Shown here: in pieces, positions 63,202-64,000 of the stretch | Numbering within the stretch: position 1 is the first letter of the stretch | Layout of the letters: each line of letters starts with the position of its first letter | Source: Beijerinckia indica subsp. indica ATCC 9039 | GTDB lineage: Bacteria; Pseudomonadota; Alphaproteobacteria; Rhizobiales; Beijerinckiaceae | Assembly: GCF_000019845.1 (NCBI RefSeq) | Contig: NC_010581.1 | Span: forward strand, 2,919,501 to 2,983,500 | DNA: 64,000 nt | Direction: 5' to 3' | Notes under the pieces: model-generated | What the model saw: the letters and a program-made list of their open reading frames with translations, nothing else | Database searches by the model: none | What the model was told of the DNA's origin: nothing | Position numbers and translations under genes: made by a program

Positions 63202-63590
63202 TAGCACTACAGTTGCATTTTATAGCCCCTGCGCGATATCCTTGGCTTCTCCGGCGATCAGCGGCTTTGTGGCCCACGACCCAAACCAGTGATTGCCTTT
63301 CACGCCGAGAACATAGCCGGTCCCGGTCTTGCGCAGCATCTGCTCGACATCGCCCACGCCATAGACGCTATCAGCCGCAACCCAGCGGAACGGCACACCC
63401 GCGTCGATGCAGCGTTCGATCATCGTGCAGGCCAGAGCCGGTTTCGTGGAAAAGGCTATCTCCTCTGGAACATGCGCCGACTTCAGACGCGCTGGCTTCG
63501 ATGTCCAGTCCTTCGGCAGATACAGAGCACGATCGATGAAGGCGTGCCCCTTGCCGGAGACATAGGCCGCGAACACTCCGATCTGGCAGT
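63201..63590 (-). mobile_element. IS701 family element, 3' half only
   Basis: Starts at CTAGCACTACAGTTG (63201-63215), the same end sequence as the 5' half at 27446-27460, and encodes on the minus strand GYVLGVKGNHWFGSWATKPLIAGEAKDIAQGL and, further in, AFSTKPALACTMIERCIDAGVPFRWVAADSVYGVGDVEQMLRKTG and HAFIDRALYLPKDW, the C-terminal half of an IS701 transposase. It ends near 63590, where IS3 sequence begins. The overlap with the 27-kb half is about the ALYLPKD segment. Confidence 0.8.
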
Positions 63591-64000
63591 TGGTGATCTG
63601 CTGGGCGTCTCCCGTTCAGGCTTTCATGCTTGGTTGACCAGAAAGCCGAGCCGGAGGGCACAAGAGGATGAAGCGATCGGCGCCACGGTACGGGCGAGCT
63701 TCATCGGGAGCGCCCGTACCTATGGCGCCCGTCGAGTCTGGCGGGACGTTCTGGCAGAAGGTCTGTCCTGCGGCTTGCACAGGATCGAGCGTCTGCTGCG
63801 GGCTCAGGCCTTACGAGCCAGGCCGTGGCGCCGAACGTACTCGATCGTCAGTTCGTGGCGGAACGGCCGAACCAGAAGTGGATTGCAGACTTCACGTACA
63901 TCTGGACGGCCGAGGGCTGGCTTTATGTGGCAGCCGTGATTGATCTCTTCTCGCGCCGTGTCGTGGGCTGGTCAATGAAGGCGGAGATGACGGCAGGGCT
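63590..64000 (+). pseudogene. IS3 family OrfB, incomplete at the window edge
   Basis: Reads SDLAVGDLLGVSRSGFHAWLTRKPSRRAQEDEAIGATVRASFIGSARTYGARRVWRDVLAEGLSCGLHRIERLLRAQALRARP. A frame change with probable loss of ~18 codons follows, then FVAERPNQKWIADFTYIWTAEGWLYVAAVIDLFSRRVVGWSMKAEMTAG continues to the end of the window. It is an IS3 transposase with an internal lesion; its 3' part may lie beyond the window. Confidence 0.8.

Noticed and set aside
1..64000. CRISPR arrays, tRNA or rRNA genes, riboswitches
   Set aside because: No regularly spaced repeats, no clover-leaf or rRNA-like sequence was noticed by eye; a tRNA scan and covariance-model search would be needed to be sure.

Overview
The window looks like an accessory region (genomic island or plasmid segment) of an alphaproteobacterium, most likely in Hyphomicrobiales. 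This is inferred from gene content (OmpR/EnvZ-type two-component pair, DUF1612/RHE_PE00001 relic, AtuA-DUF4387 pair, rhizobial-type IS481, IS5/IS427, IS630, IS701, IS1111 and ISL3 elements); no rRNA, tRNA or single-copy marker gene is present to fix the taxon. Insertion sequences, mostly broken, separate about ten functional islands, and relics of genes and promoters show repeated recombination.

Layout. 0.2-2.3 kb: an NtaA/SnaA-type flavin monooxygenase and an internally deleted IS481. 2.3-9.8 kb: a TetR gene with two matching operators and a small secreted protein, then an efflux operon (membrane fusion protein, RND pump, extra FabF) divergent from a second TetR gene, with a double palindromic operator between them. 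10-15.3 kb: alpha/beta hydrolase, GFA-like protein, decayed dihydroorotate-dehydrogenase-like and MetN genes, a second flavin monooxygenase and an aldo/keto reductase. 15.4-17 kb: an intact IS1111-type element nested inside an IS481 relic. 17.6-19.4 kb: di-haem cytochrome c peroxidase and a frameshifted VIT-type transporter. 19.6-21 kb: ISL3 relic. 21-27 kb: a catabolic island (MFS transporter, AtuA, DUF4387, cyclase-type hydrolase, HTH-citrate-synthase-like protein). 27-31 kb: DUF1302-type porin and debris.

31.6-38.4 kb: a tightly overlapping minus-strand operon encoding a 'thermostable hemolysin' family protein, an AMP-dependent acyl ligase, a haem-oxygenase-like di-iron oxidase (TenA fold), an SDR, and then a decayed fifth gene. 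That fifth gene is a relic of a TPR protein that exists in two intact copies 11-14 kb away. An OmpR/EnvZ-like pair lies upstream, beside a decayed partial copy of its own response regulator.

41-50 kb: a long plus-strand array that looks like a lipid or polyketide pathway with envelope proteins: MlaA-like, DUF2147, TPR protein, SAM methyltransferase, DUF4399, DUF2141, second TPR protein, class III aminotransferase, type III polyketide synthase and FAD oxidoreductase. The shared TPR family ties it to the 32-35 kb operon. I consider the two together the best candidate for an undescribed system: activation of a fatty acid, oxidative tailoring, type III PKS chemistry, amination, and delivery or handling at the cell envelope.

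50.3-64 kb: a DUF2278 gene broken by an IS5, a histidine phosphatase, an orphan cluster of palindromes, two AraC regulators, an aldo/keto reductase, two tandem SDR/epimerase paralogues, a secreted CocE/NonD-type hydrolase, a LysR gene cut by IS5, and a pile-up of IS5, IS701 and IS3 remnants that runs off the end of the window.
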